From a virus, in the IMG/VR virus record IMGVR_UViG_3300032116_001540, positions 1 through 21,041 of that record: DNA of 21,041 bases; one strand, 5' to 3'. Both the position numbers and the translations under genes were made by a program. Shown in pieces: positions 5,961-12,632 of the stretch. The first letter of the stretch is position 1; every line of letters starts with the position of its first letter. The notes beneath the pieces were generated by a model. The model searched no databases. It was not told the origin of the DNA and saw only the letters and a program-made list of their open reading frames with translations.

Positions 5961-6340
5961 TAGTAGTAAAAACTAAATTAGACAAAAGTTTAATATCTGG
6001 CATAGGCTTATTTGCAAACCAAGATATTTTAAAAGGAGACTTGATATGGAAAATGACCAGCATTTCTGTATTTCGAATTACTCCTGACAAATACAAAGAA
6101 TTATCACAGATAGAAAAAGATTTTATCAAAGAGAAAGATTATTATTGGCTAGATGAACAAGGAAACTATTTAATTCCTATAGACGACAGCAGATTTGTGA
6201 ATCATTCAAATAACCCCAATATTATAGAAATATATGAGAATTTTTGTGTTGCATCTAGAAATATAAAACAAAATGAAGAACTGACTATTGATTATAAAAC
6301 ATTAATCCCAACAGAACTTTGGGAAACATACATGTTATGA
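5957..6340 (+). CDS. SET-domain protein (possible lysine methyltransferase)
   Basis: The whole 127-aa protein is one SET domain: the start GIGLFANQDILKGDLIW, the knot motif RFVNHSNNPN with N82, H83 and S84, and the end EELTIDY with Y113. These residues bind S-adenosylmethionine and the target lysine in the family. There are no pre-SET or post-SET Cys clusters, as usual for short bacterial and viral SET proteins. Possible targets are host or phage proteins; nothing here identifies one. It starts inside the previous stop (ATGA). A short gap with GAGGA leads to thyX. Confidence 0.85.
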   Translation: MIVVKTKLDKSLISGIGLFANQDILKGDLIWKMTSISVFRITPDKYKELSQIEKDFIKEKDYYWLDEQGNYLIPIDDSRFVNHSNNPNIIEIYENFCVASRNIKQNEELTIDYKTLIPTELWETYML

Positions 6341-6362
6341 ATAAATTATACAGAGGATAATT

Positions 6363-7019
6363 ATGAATGTAAAATTAGTTAGTGTTACTCCAGATGCTGA
6401 AAAATTAATGGCGTACTGTGCTAGAGTATCTAATCCAAAAGGACAAGATAACGAGAACTACGCTAAACTTCTGAAATATTGTATAGATCATCAACATTGG
6501 AGCATATTTGAACATGGCTTTATGACCGTAGAAGTCAATACTACAAGAGGTATTGCAGCACAAATATTAAGACATAGATCATTCACTTTTCAAGAATTTT
6601 CTCAAAGATATGCTGATACAACTCTTCTATCAGAAGAAATTCCACTATTTGAACTTAGGCGTCAAGATACTAAAAATAGACAAAATAGTATTGATGATAT
6701 GGGCGACGAAATACGAGCAAAGTGGAATACAAAAATTCGTGAGCATTTTGGCAAAGCCAAAGCATTATATGACGGCATGATCGCAGATGGTATCGCCAAA
6801 GAGTGTGCGAGATTTATATTACCATTAGCAACTCCTACTAGACTATACATCAGTGGTACGGCCAGATCGTGGATACATTATATTCAACTACGTTCTGGTA
6901 ATGGAACCCAAAAAGAACACATGGCTATTGCTAATGAATGTAAACAAATTTTTGCAGAACAATTCCCGATTATTTACGAAGCATTAGAACAATTTAATCA
7001 AGGAAAAATTAATGAATAA
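6363..7019 (+). CDS. thyX: Flavin-dependent thymidylate synthase ThyX
   Basis: Makes dTMP from dUMP using methylene-tetrahydrofolate, FAD and NADPH. The ThyX motif RHRx7S is intact: R70, H71, R72 and S80 in RHRSFTFQEFSQRY. The C-terminal signature region is also present (ARFILPLATPTRLYISGTARSWIHYIQLR), including the conserved Arg residues that bind dUMP. 218 aa is full length. GAGGATAATT before ATG 6363 serves as ribosome-binding site. The stop overlaps the next start by eight bases. ThyX is common in large phages and supplies thymine for replication, fitting the AT-rich genome. Confidence 0.96.
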   Translation: MNVKLVSVTPDAEKLMAYCARVSNPKGQDNENYAKLLKYCIDHQHWSIFEHGFMTVEVNTTRGIAAQILRHRSFTFQEFSQRYADTTLLSEEIPLFELRRQDTKNRQNSIDDMGDEIRAKWNTKIREHFGKAKALYDGMIADGIAKECARFILPLATPTRLYISGTARSWIHYIQLRSGNGTQKEHMAIANECKQIFAEQFPIIYEALEQFNQGKINE

Positions 7020-7617
7020 TTTATCATGCAGAATATCATATAAAGGATTTTCTGCTATGCAGCACGAAAATGTCTTCAAGGTATTCCAAGGATTTTTAGA
7101 AGAAATAAAACCATCAAATATCTTAGAAATAGGAACCGCTGAAGGAGGTTTCATATATGGCATAAGAGATATTTTGAATACAATCAATTTATCAAACTGT
7201 AATATTAGAACATTTGATATATATCCAAATGAAAAAAGATCTTCTTTATCGGCGTACAACATAGAAATTTATACGGAAAATGTTTTTGATGATGATTATA
7301 ATTTAATTAATCCTGAATTGATAGTTCCTTTCATACAAAGAGATGGAACGACTATCGTTTTTTGTGATGGAGGAAATAAGGCCAAAGAATTTAATTGTCT
7401 GGCTAAATATCTTAAAAATAATGATATAATCATGGCACATGATTACATTGATACTAGAGAAAATTATTTAAACAATTTTGAAGGAAAAATCTGGAGCGCC
7501 CATGAAATTGGAGAACCAGATATAGCAAATTGTTGTGAAGAAAATAATCTTTTGCCTTTCTGGCAAGAATCTTTTCAAAACATAGTATGGGCCTGTAGAC
7601 AAAAAAGGATCAAATAA
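7012..7617 (+). CDS. Class I SAM methyltransferase (CmcI / Methyltransf_24-like)
   Basis: Motif I is clear, NILEIGTAEGGF at about residues 36-47. The acidic strand end NIRTFDIYP follows, then TTIVFCDGGNKAKEFNCLAKYLKNNDIIMAHDY, which is the pattern of the cephalosporin hydroxylase/rhamnosyl O-methyltransferase group (Asp-Gly-Gly after motif IV, then a strand ending in HDY, often metal-binding). 201 aa. Members modify sugars or small molecules, so a link to the glycan genes further on is plausible though they are 7 kb away. It overlaps thyX by eight bases and joins the next gene by TAATG. It is not related closely to the methyltransferase at 1225. Confidence 0.75.
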   Translation: MNNLSCRISYKGFSAMQHENVFKVFQGFLEEIKPSNILEIGTAEGGFIYGIRDILNTINLSNCNIRTFDIYPNEKRSSLSAYNIEIYTENVFDDDYNLINPELIVPFIQRDGTTIVFCDGGNKAKEFNCLAKYLKNNDIIMAHDYIDTRENYLNNFEGKIWSAHEIGEPDIANCCEENNLLPFWQESFQNIVWACRQKRIK

Positions 7618-7811
7618 TGAAACTGTACAATATTACTGCACAAGTATTTAAAAATAATGACTTATCAAAACAAAATCTTCTTATAAATGAAGTACACAAT
7701 GGTATTTCATCTAATGAGGCATTAGATAATTTTAAGCTTCATTTTCCTTGTATAGAATATTCTTTAGTAAAAATTCTTTCAGTTGAAGAAATTATTGAAG
7801 TTGCTACTTGA
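7617..7811 (+). CDS. Hypothetical protein, 64 aa
   Basis: Small soluble protein with strand-helix-strand look (MKLYNITAQVFKNN, then SSNEALDNFKLHFP, then SLVKILSVEEIIEV). It resembles the short accessory proteins that follow many phage metabolic genes; no family assigned. It starts by TAATG with the methyltransferase and its stop overlaps the -35 of the uvsE promoter at 7808. Confidence 0.6.
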   Translation: MKLYNITAQVFKNNDLSKQNLLINEVHNGISSNEALDNFKLHFPCIEYSLVKILSVEEIIEVAT

Positions 7812-7835
7812 CCTTTGCCGATATTGTGGTATACT
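7808..7835 (+). promoter_or_regulatory. Extended -10 sigma-70 promoter of uvsE
   Basis: TTGACC (7808-7813), a 16-base spacer and TATACT (7830-7835) preceded by TGG, an extended -10. GCCGAT occurs in the spacer at 7817-7822. The start ATG 7854 is only about 19 bases downstream of the -10, so the leader is very short, with CGGAGAA as ribosome-binding site. Confidence 0.75.
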
Positions 7836-7842
7836 GCCACAA
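7824..7842. promoter_or_regulatory. Inverted repeat TTGTGG / CCACAA around the uvsE -10
   Basis: TTGTGG (7824-7829) and CCACAA (7837-7842) are perfect inverted repeats separated by the -10 hexamer plus one base. A protein bound here would block RNA polymerase; in RNA it would not form because most of it lies before the start site. It shares half-sites with the palindrome at 3170-3181. Confidence 0.35.
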
Positions 7843-7853
7843 ACGGAGAAACT

Positions 7854-8765
7854 ATGAATAAATTAGGACTGTGCTGCATCTCTCTCAAACTTAAAGAGCA
7901 GGGCATTGGTCATCAGACCATGACTTTTAAACGCTTCAATACTCTACCGCGAGAAGAAGCCTTGACAACTCTTGGAGATAGGATTCTTAACAATCTTATT
8001 ACTACTCGTAAAACTATCGAGTTTTGCGGACAGAATAATTATGTCTATCGTGTTAGTAGTGATATTTTTCCTCTGATTACTTATGATGAGGCTAATGTTA
8101 GTTTGGAAGATTTGCCAAACCATGATGAAATTCAAGACGAGTTTGATAATATTGCACAAACTATTACCACTAGTAATGTTCGCGTTTCTTGTCATCCTAG
8201 TGAATTTAATTCGCTCTCAAGTCTCACCAATAAAGTTGTGGAAAAAACAATTACCGAACTCAATTTCTACAGCAGTTTCTTCGACAGAATCGGCTTGCCA
8301 GCAAATACTAACAGTCCGATGAATTTGCACGTTCATAATAACAATGGAACCAGAGAAGAAATTAGCCATCGGTTTTATCAAAATTTTAAACGTCTTGATG
8401 AAAACTGTCAGGCACGACTCACAATTGAAAATGACGACAAACTTAATTGTTGGAGTGTTCGTGAACTTGTAGATATTTTTCATCCTATTACCCGTATTCC
8501 CATCTGCTTTGATTATCTTCATCATAAGTGCCATCCTAATAATCTTTCAGAAGCAGAGGCTATAAATATGTGCTATGATACCTGGCAAACTCGTCCACTT
8601 TTTCATTATAGCGAAAGTAGAATAGGAAATAATCCGCGAGCACATGCTGACTATGCTGAAAATTTATTTGATAACTATGGACTAGAATTCGATATAGATA
8701 TGGAATTGAAAGCAAAAGATTTAGCCCTTGAAAAATATGAGTCATTATTGTGTCAAAAAGTATAA
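7854..8765 (+). CDS. uvsE: UV-damage endonuclease UvsE/UvdE
   Basis: A TIM-barrel endonuclease that nicks DNA 5' of UV photoproducts. Family landmarks: the N-terminal LGLCCISL, the FCGQNNYVYRVSSDIFPL block, the metal-site stretches VRVSCHPSEF, NLHVHNNNG, LTIENDD, ICFDYLHHKCH and LFHYSES, supplying the His, Glu and Asp ligands of the three-metal centre. ATG 7854 gives 303 residues, the normal size, and has CGGAGAA at proper spacing; a longer frame from 7815 would include the promoter. It has its own promoter and somewhat less AT-rich codon use than the sugar genes. The HNH gene begins inside its 3' end. Confidence 0.93.
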   Translation: MNKLGLCCISLKLKEQGIGHQTMTFKRFNTLPREEALTTLGDRILNNLITTRKTIEFCGQNNYVYRVSSDIFPLITYDEANVSLEDLPNHDEIQDEFDNIAQTITTSNVRVSCHPSEFNSLSSLTNKVVEKTITELNFYSSFFDRIGLPANTNSPMNLHVHNNNGTREEISHRFYQNFKRLDENCQARLTIENDDKLNCWSVRELVDIFHPITRIPICFDYLHHKCHPNNLSEAEAINMCYDTWQTRPLFHYSESRIGNNPRAHADYAENLFDNYGLEFDIDMELKAKDLALEKYESLLCQKV

Positions 8766-9196
8766 ATCATATTTTCGCTAAAAAAATAGAAAATTTTAGA
8801 GGAAACAGAGATAATTATAAAAACAAACCCAAATATATACCAGTTGCATCTAAAGAGAAAGACATTAACACTATACTAAAAAATAAAATTATTAGATTTC
8901 ATAGAGATAAAAAAGAATGGAAATATCCTCCAATGACATTCAAAGTAAAAGATTTATTACAAAAAATTGGTGATAATCCAGTATGTTATTTAACGGGTCG
9001 TAAAATAGATTTGCTTGATGGTAAATCCTATCATTTAGATCATATAATACCTAAAAATAAAGGTGGAGATAATACATTAGATAATTGTAATATTGCTTGC
9101 AAAGATGCTAATCAAGCCAAAGGAAACTTGCTTTATTCAGAATTCATTCTATTATGTGAAGAAGTCTTAAATAATCATCAAAATAAGGATAACTAA
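8750..9196 (+). CDS. HNH endonuclease
   Basis: The HNH core is intact: CYLTGRKIDLLDGKSYHLDHIIPKNKGG with H95, D97, H98, then N112 and the ending CNIACKDANQAKGN. C79 and C113/C117 may hold a structural zinc. The 148-aa protein has a basic N-terminal arm of about 75 residues that may bind DNA. The start is GTG 8750, 16 bases inside uvsE, because no ATG exists before the conserved region. Such free-standing genes are often homing endonucleases in phages; packaging-associated HNH proteins are the other common type, but no terminase is nearby. Confidence 0.85.
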   Translation: MSKSINHIFAKKIENFRGNRDNYKNKPKYIPVASKEKDINTILKNKIIRFHRDKKEWKYPPMTFKVKDLLQKIGDNPVCYLTGRKIDLLDGKSYHLDHIIPKNKGGDNTLDNCNIACKDANQAKGNLLYSEFILLCEEVLNNHQNKDN

Positions 9197-9197
9197 T

Positions 9198-9347
9198 ATG
9201 AGTGCTTGGTTAATTGCTTTTACTGGTTGTTGTTATTTATATGTAGCATTAGAACAATACATAGTTCATCGTAATATTGGTATGCTTCTTACTTATATTG
9301 GTTATGCTTTTGCTAATGTTGGTTTATATATGTTAGCATCAAAATAA
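9198..9347 (+). CDS. Small hydrophobic membrane protein, 49 aa
   Basis: ATG 9198 has AAGGA at 9185-9189. The 49 residues contain two hydrophobic stretches, LIAFTGCCYLYVAL and IGMLLTYIGYAFANVGLYML, joined by a short polar turn (EQYIVHRN), so one or two passes through the inner membrane are likely. The composition recalls small phage membrane proteins that are hard to classify. It follows the HNH gene by one base and is followed by another AAGGA-led gene. Confidence 0.6.
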   Translation: MSAWLIAFTGCCYLYVALEQYIVHRNIGMLLTYIGYAFANVGLYMLASK

Positions 9348-9358
9348 GGATAGTAATT

Positions 9359-9544
9359 ATGAAAGAGCCACAAAAAATTAAACTAACAGATAATCCAGAA
9401 AATAAAAAAGTAAAATTAACACCACTACCATCAACTACTCAATATGATATTGAAATGGAAAATGATGTTTGGATAAAAAATGAAAATAATAAACAAAACA
9501 ATTCGCAAGGCATATCAAAGTTGGAGTCCGAATCGTCTAATTAG
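9359..9544 (+). CDS. Hypothetical polar protein, 61 aa
   Basis: Low-complexity, Lys/Asn/Pro-rich, probably disordered protein (start MKEPQKIKLTDNPENKK). AAGGA precedes ATG 9359 by nine bases. Its last 65 bases overlap the deaminase-fold gene in another frame, and the overlap region encodes a Ser/Asn-rich tail here. No function can be proposed. Confidence 0.5.
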   Translation: MKEPQKIKLTDNPENKKVKLTPLPSTTQYDIEMENDVWIKNENNKQNNSQGISKLESESSN

Positions 9545-9938
9545 GTGCTATCATTATTCTGCTGCATTTGATGGTCAGAAAATGATTTGTTTCACCCAAA
9601 ATAACCCGATAAAAACGCACACGGGTGCTTATAGAATTGGGGAAGATTTTAATCTGGAAAAATACAAGGAGTTTCCTTATTATCATTCTGAATCTCGTCT
9701 TATTTCTCAACTTCTGGATAAGTATAATACCATTGATCCTAATTGGTCAGTTGTTGTTATGCGTATCAATCGAAAGGGATTGGTTTTAGGAAGTAAGCCA
9801 TGTGAAAATTGTGATAAACTTCTTAATGTCGTTGGATTGAACACTGTTTATTATAGTAATGATGACGGCAGTTTCAGTGACAGCGTTGGAAATAACATTC
9901 AAGCAGAGTCCTTGACGTTGCCGATGGTTATGGTATAA
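9480..9938 (+). CDS. Cytidine/deoxycytidylate deaminase-fold protein
   Basis: The zinc-site pair of the cytidine deaminase superfamily is present: HSE at residues 69-71 (ligand His and catalytic Glu) and PCENC at 107-111 (C108 and C111 as ligands). The conserved first strand region (RLIRCYHYSAAFDGQKM) precedes it from about residue 19. This requires the ATG at 9480, since no later start keeps it, even though that gives a 65-base overlap with the previous gene. 152 aa is near the usual size. Substrate could be dCMP, giving dUMP for ThyX, or another base; the motif does not tell. GGAT lies just before the start. Confidence 0.75.
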   Translation: MKIINKTIRKAYQSWSPNRLIRCYHYSAAFDGQKMICFTQNNPIKTHTGAYRIGEDFNLEKYKEFPYYHSESRLISQLLDKYNTIDPNWSVVVMRINRKGLVLGSKPCENCDKLLNVVGLNTVYYSNDDGSFSDSVGNNIQAESLTLPMVMV

Positions 9939-9939
9939 T
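9912..9939 (+). promoter_or_regulatory. Extended -10 sigma-70 promoter
   Basis: TTGACG (9912-9917), a 16-base spacer and consensus TATAAT (9934-9939) preceded by TGG. GCCGAT sits in the spacer as in the uvsE promoter. It overlaps the 3' end of the deaminase gene and drives the gene at 9959, with AAAGGAG in between. Confidence 0.82.
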
Positions 9940-9958
9940 CCCTTCAAAGGAGACTACT

Positions 9959-10177
9959 ATGAACTGTATTTATTGTAATGATTTGATTCCAGAAGGACGA
10001 GTTGAATTCTTGATTGATACAGGACGTAAAATGACTTGTAAAGGATGTACTATGGAGGGTCGTGCTATAGGATTTATGGATTGGGGACATAAAACTGCTC
10101 CATCTTTGGTTATGGTTCCAGCAAATGCTAAAGAAACTATTCGTATTCTTGACCGTGCTAACAGGAGAGCAAGATGA
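9959..10177 (+). CDS. Small zinc-finger protein, 72 aa
   Basis: Two CxxC pairs (C3/C6 and C27/C30) form a compact zinc ribbon at the N-terminus, in the style of DksA-like or other short phage Zn proteins. After that, RAIGFMDWGHKTAPSLVMVP and a basic helix (ETIRILDRANRRAR). Strong ribosome-binding site and its own promoter. Probably nucleic-acid or polymerase binding (inference). It overlaps the next gene by ATGA. Confidence 0.7.
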   Translation: MNCIYCNDLIPEGRVEFLIDTGRKMTCKGCTMEGRAIGFMDWGHKTAPSLVMVPANAKETIRILDRANRRAR

Positions 10178-10374
10178 AAAATAAAATGACTTGGTTAGAT
10201 TTATACAATTTTCTCTATGAAAAAGCAAATGATATTAATTCAGAAGGTAGTTTTCCATGGCAAGAACCTGTAGAAGTATTTGATTTTGAAACTCTAGAAT
10301 ATTATTCTACTGATTTTATTGAGTTTCCAGACAAGAAAATTTCTTTATCTCTTGATACTTCTACTAAGTTCTAA
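10174..10374 (+). CDS. Hypothetical protein, 66 aa
   Basis: Acidic soluble protein starting MKNKMTWLDLYNFLYEKAND, then PWQEPVEVFDFETLEYYSTDFIEFPD with strand-like segments. The pattern WLDLYNFLYEKAN is common in small phage proteins, but I cannot name a family. ATGA-coupled to the zinc-finger gene. Confidence 0.6.
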   Translation: MKNKMTWLDLYNFLYEKANDINSEGSFPWQEPVEVFDFETLEYYSTDFIEFPDKKISLSLDTSTKF

Positions 10375-10383
10375 TAGCGAGAG

Positions 10384-11019
10384 ATGAATATTAACTATAT
10401 TAGTCTCGGTGCTTCTTGTTCAACAATTTATCAGATTAACAAATTTATAGGAAATAAACAAACTCTTTTTTTTGATTGGTTATTGTCTGAGTTATTTGAA
10501 GATGTTATTGAATTGTTTAAAAATCATGATTCTATAGATGATTTTCTAAATAGTAGAGATATAACCATACTAGAAGAAAAGTCAGGACATACTCATAAAA
10601 TTCAATTTAATAAATTCCAAAACTTATATTCTTTACATGATTTATCAGAAAATTATACCGATAATGATATACTTATATTTGTAAATAAAACAAAAAAAAG
10701 ATATTTTAGACTAATAAAACAGTTATTTCTTCCAAATCAACATATCTATTTCTTAAGAGTAGGAAAAGATAGCCCAAATATTAATCAAAAAATCAATTTT
10801 TGCAATGTCATAAAAAAAATTAATCCAGAAATTGCATTCAAATTAGTTACTATTAAATACGGAATAAATTATAGCAATAGTATTATTTATAATGAATCTA
10901 TGATAGATATATCATTACATGATAATGAGACTAAATTAGAAACTATGGCATGGACGCTAAATCATCTTGATTGGGGATTTGTTTTTACCAACATAATAGG
11001 AGAAACCGATGGATTTTGA
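10384..11019 (+). CDS. DUF1796-like (putative papain-like cysteine peptidase) protein
   Basis: The N-terminus has the family hallmark SLGASC (C12) followed by FFDWLLS at residues 29-35 (D31), and a His-Asp pair LHD near residue 85. DUF1796 members are described as putative papain-like cysteine peptidases and often sit beside glycosyltransferase genes in bacteria and viruses. 211 aa. AT-rich codon use resembles the glycan cluster starting at 14454 rather than its immediate neighbours, which fits a common origin. The start has only a weak ribosome-binding site (GCGAGAG). Activity and substrate are not known. Confidence 0.65.
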   Translation: MNINYISLGASCSTIYQINKFIGNKQTLFFDWLLSELFEDVIELFKNHDSIDDFLNSRDITILEEKSGHTHKIQFNKFQNLYSLHDLSENYTDNDILIFVNKTKKRYFRLIKQLFLPNQHIYFLRVGKDSPNINQKINFCNVIKKINPEIAFKLVTIKYGINYSNSIIYNESMIDISLHDNETKLETMAWTLNHLDWGFVFTNIIGETDGF

Positions 11020-11257
11020 AATTGAAAGTTTGCTTTTTAAACAAGTTGAAAAGCCTAAGTATCATATGATGACTAAAATTATTAATGTTTGGGAGAATCG
11101 CTATCGTATCAATGTTTATACGGAAACTTTTGACGAGATAGACAATCTTACTAAACGAAAAATTCATGCAAGTTATTTTTGCCATTATTCTCCTGGTGAA
11201 TTAAAAATTATGGACGGGCCAAAAAATCCGTCAGACCCTCTAAAGAAAGCCTCTTGA
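11009..11257 (+). CDS. Hypothetical protein, 82 aa
   Basis: Small protein with strand-rich middle (HMMTKIINVWENRYRINVYTETFD) and a basic turn region, ending in KNPSDPLKKAS. TAGGAG upstream of ATG 11009 is a good ribosome-binding site. It overlaps the DUF1796-like gene by 11 bases. Its end runs into the next promoter (-35 at 11254). Function unknown. Confidence 0.6.
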   Translation: MDFEIESLLFKQVEKPKYHMMTKIINVWENRYRINVYTETFDEIDNLTKRKIHASYFCHYSPGELKIMDGPKNPSDPLKKAS

Positions 11258-11281
11258 CAACGCCGATACTACGGTTATACT
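11254..11281 (+). promoter_or_regulatory. Sigma-70 promoter
   Basis: TTGACA (11254-11259), 16-base spacer, TATACT (11276-11281). The spacer carries GCCGAT, as at 7808 and 9912. The leader to ATG 11314 contains ACGGAGA as ribosome-binding site. Confidence 0.78.
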
Positions 11282-11313
11282 TAGAGAGTAACACCTAACA
11301 ACGGAGAACAAAA

Positions 11314-11724
11314 ATGGCTAAGGGTCAAAAAACTTGTGAGAACTGTGGTCAGTCTACTGGCCCCCGTGCTTATATGTGCAAGAAGTGCAATACCCCTTTT
11401 ATCTTTAAAGCAAAGAGTAAAGAGCATAAGAACACTAAGATTATCCAGAATGTTAACTGGCGTGAATTGGTTAAGGGTGATAGAATCAAAGTTGGTGGCG
11501 GGCCTTATTTTGTTAGCAAGGGAGAATTTATCCCTATGGGCTATAGAGGCAAGTTTATTGTTGAGGGAGTAGATAAGAACGGTATCCTTGCTTGGGGTAT
11601 TGATAAGAGTACAGGATTTGCTCATATTTATATGGGTGGAGACATTCAGAATAAAGAAACTGGAGTTTGGAAAACCAAGCACAAGTTGATTAAACTCAAA
11701 ATGAAAGAGAAAGAACCCGCATGA
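11314..11724 (+). CDS. Zinc-ribbon protein with C-terminal SH3-like domain
   Basis: A four-Cys zinc ribbon (C8, C11, C22, C25; CENCGQ to CKKCNTPF) leads a 136-aa protein. From about residue 48, the segment NWRELVKGDRIKVGGGPYF to SKGEFIPMGYRGKFIVEGVDKNG looks like a small beta-barrel (SH3-like) fold known from many phage proteins of unknown role. Codon use here is clearly less AT-rich than in the sugar genes and suggests strong expression. Its own promoter stands directly upstream. DNA or RNA binding is likely, unproven. ATGA overlap with the next gene. Confidence 0.75.
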   Translation: MAKGQKTCENCGQSTGPRAYMCKKCNTPFIFKAKSKEHKNTKIIQNVNWRELVKGDRIKVGGGPYFVSKGEFIPMGYRGKFIVEGVDKNGILAWGIDKSTGFAHIYMGGDIQNKETGVWKTKHKLIKLKMKEKEPA

Positions 11725-12002
11725 GTTTTGACAACCAACAAAAAGAAGCACTCAAGAATTTATATTCTCATAGAGATCATATGGAGGATCATCTAAATAA
11801 GATCGAATCCATACTGCAAATATATTTTCCAGAAGAATTTGCTGTCTTTTATCAGCATTGGTTTCCTCAAATAAAAACGGCCCTTAGAGATGATACAAAA
11901 TGGCTTCCTAGAGGACAATATAGTATGGATTATACTCTAAGCCGTTTGAATGATAAAGTTGCTGATGATGAGAATAAAGGTGTAAGTAGATATATCAAAT
12001 AA
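11721..12002 (+). CDS. Hypothetical helical protein, 93 aa
   Basis: Mostly helical soluble protein starting MSFDNQQKEALKNLYSHRDHMEDH, with a helical pattern through FPEEFAVFYQHWFPQIKTAL and a polar end. Coupled by ATGA to the zinc-ribbon gene, so probably expressed from the 11254 promoter. No family recognised. Confidence 0.65.
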   Translation: MSFDNQQKEALKNLYSHRDHMEDHLNKIESILQIYFPEEFAVFYQHWFPQIKTALRDDTKWLPRGQYSMDYTLSRLNDKVADDENKGVSRYIK

Positions 12003-12016
12003 ATTGGAGTATAAAT

Positions 12017-12427
12017 ATGAGCGAAGTTTATGCTATTACTGATCTTGAAGGTTATGCAAATGAAATGCGTACTGCTGCGGCAAAAAGTCTGTCAGCAAAT
12101 AGTAAAGATAATCTTGATGAATACATTAGTATTAAGCAAATGATTAATCTGGTCAGAACTGAGTGTGTAGGTTATGACCATAAAGACCGACCACTTCTAA
12201 ATGAAGAATCAAATGAACAGATCTATGAAAAGACTGTCATTTGGATGCACAATGTTGGATTAGCAAAACTTGCTGCTAAAGGATTAGTTGAATGTGCTTG
12301 GGATAGCAAAAATAATGAAATGGTTTTTTGGACTAACAATGATATAAATAAACCAGTAAAGAAAAAGAGGAAACCAAATGCTAAATCCATCAAACCAAGA
12401 AATAAGAAGAAAGATCAGGGATCTTGA
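12017..12427 (+). CDS. Hypothetical protein with Lys-rich tail, 136 aa
   Basis: TTGGAG precedes ATG 12017. The core (residues about 30-110) is helical, with LDEYISIKQMINLVRTEC, then KTVIWMHNVGLAKLAAKGLVECAWDSKNNEMVFW, which has the helix-helix-wing look of small DNA-binding proteins. The C-terminus is very basic (KPVKKKRKPNAKSIKPRNKKK). A nucleic-acid-binding role is a reasonable guess. The last 50 bases overlap the next small gene. Confidence 0.6.
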   Translation: MSEVYAITDLEGYANEMRTAAAKSLSANSKDNLDEYISIKQMINLVRTECVGYDHKDRPLLNEESNEQIYEKTVIWMHNVGLAKLAAKGLVECAWDSKNNEMVFWTNNDINKPVKKKRKPNAKSIKPRNKKKDQGS

Positions 12428-12557
12428 AGATAAGATTCATGACTGTAAAACATATATCTCATCAGATTTTTGTATAAGTTGTAATGAAATGTATGAAAAC
12501 ATCAAAAAATATGAAGCAGAAATAAAGATTCTTAAAGAATTATATCAGAACGATTGA
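12378..12557 (+). CDS. Small coiled-coil protein, 59 aa
   Basis: ATG 12378 is preceded by AGAGGAAACC, a good ribosome-binding site, and the frame stays open to TGA 12555-12557. The product (start MLNPSNQEIRRKIRDLEDK) is nearly all charged helix with Leu/Ile heptads, and two Cys in FCISC in the middle. It overlaps the previous gene by 50 bases in another frame. It fills the space before the tRNA promoter. Confidence 0.5.
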   Translation: MLNPSNQEIRRKIRDLEDKIHDCKTYISSDFCISCNEMYENIKKYEAEIKILKELYQND

Positions 12558-12573
12558 AATTTTCCCTCAAGGG

Positions 12574-12601
12574 TTGACAACTGGCCGGTCGATGATATAA
12601 T
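12574..12601 (+). promoter_or_regulatory. Extended -10 sigma-70 promoter of the tRNA
   Basis: TTGACA (12574-12579), 16-base spacer, consensus TATAAT (12596-12601) preceded by TGA. Start would be near 12608, 25 bases before the tRNA. CGAT is in the spacer at 12589-12592. As no terminator is visible after the tRNA, it may also drive the small genes and tmRNA that follow. Confidence 0.85.
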
Positions 12602-12632
12602 GGACTCAGGACAGGTTTGATCTTTACAATAT

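Noticed and set aside
7815-7853. A longer uvsE starting at 7815
   Set aside because: The added codons would cover the spacer and -10 of its own promoter and have no ribosome-binding site; ATG 7854 has one.
8217-8534. Minus-strand frame of 105 codons
   Set aside because: It lies antisense to the metal-site region of uvsE, with no ribosome-binding site or recognisable protein content.
11281-11751. A 156-codon open frame on the minus strand
   Set aside because: It lies antisense to the zinc-ribbon gene, which has a promoter, ribosome-binding site and four-Cys motif. The minus frame has no such support.
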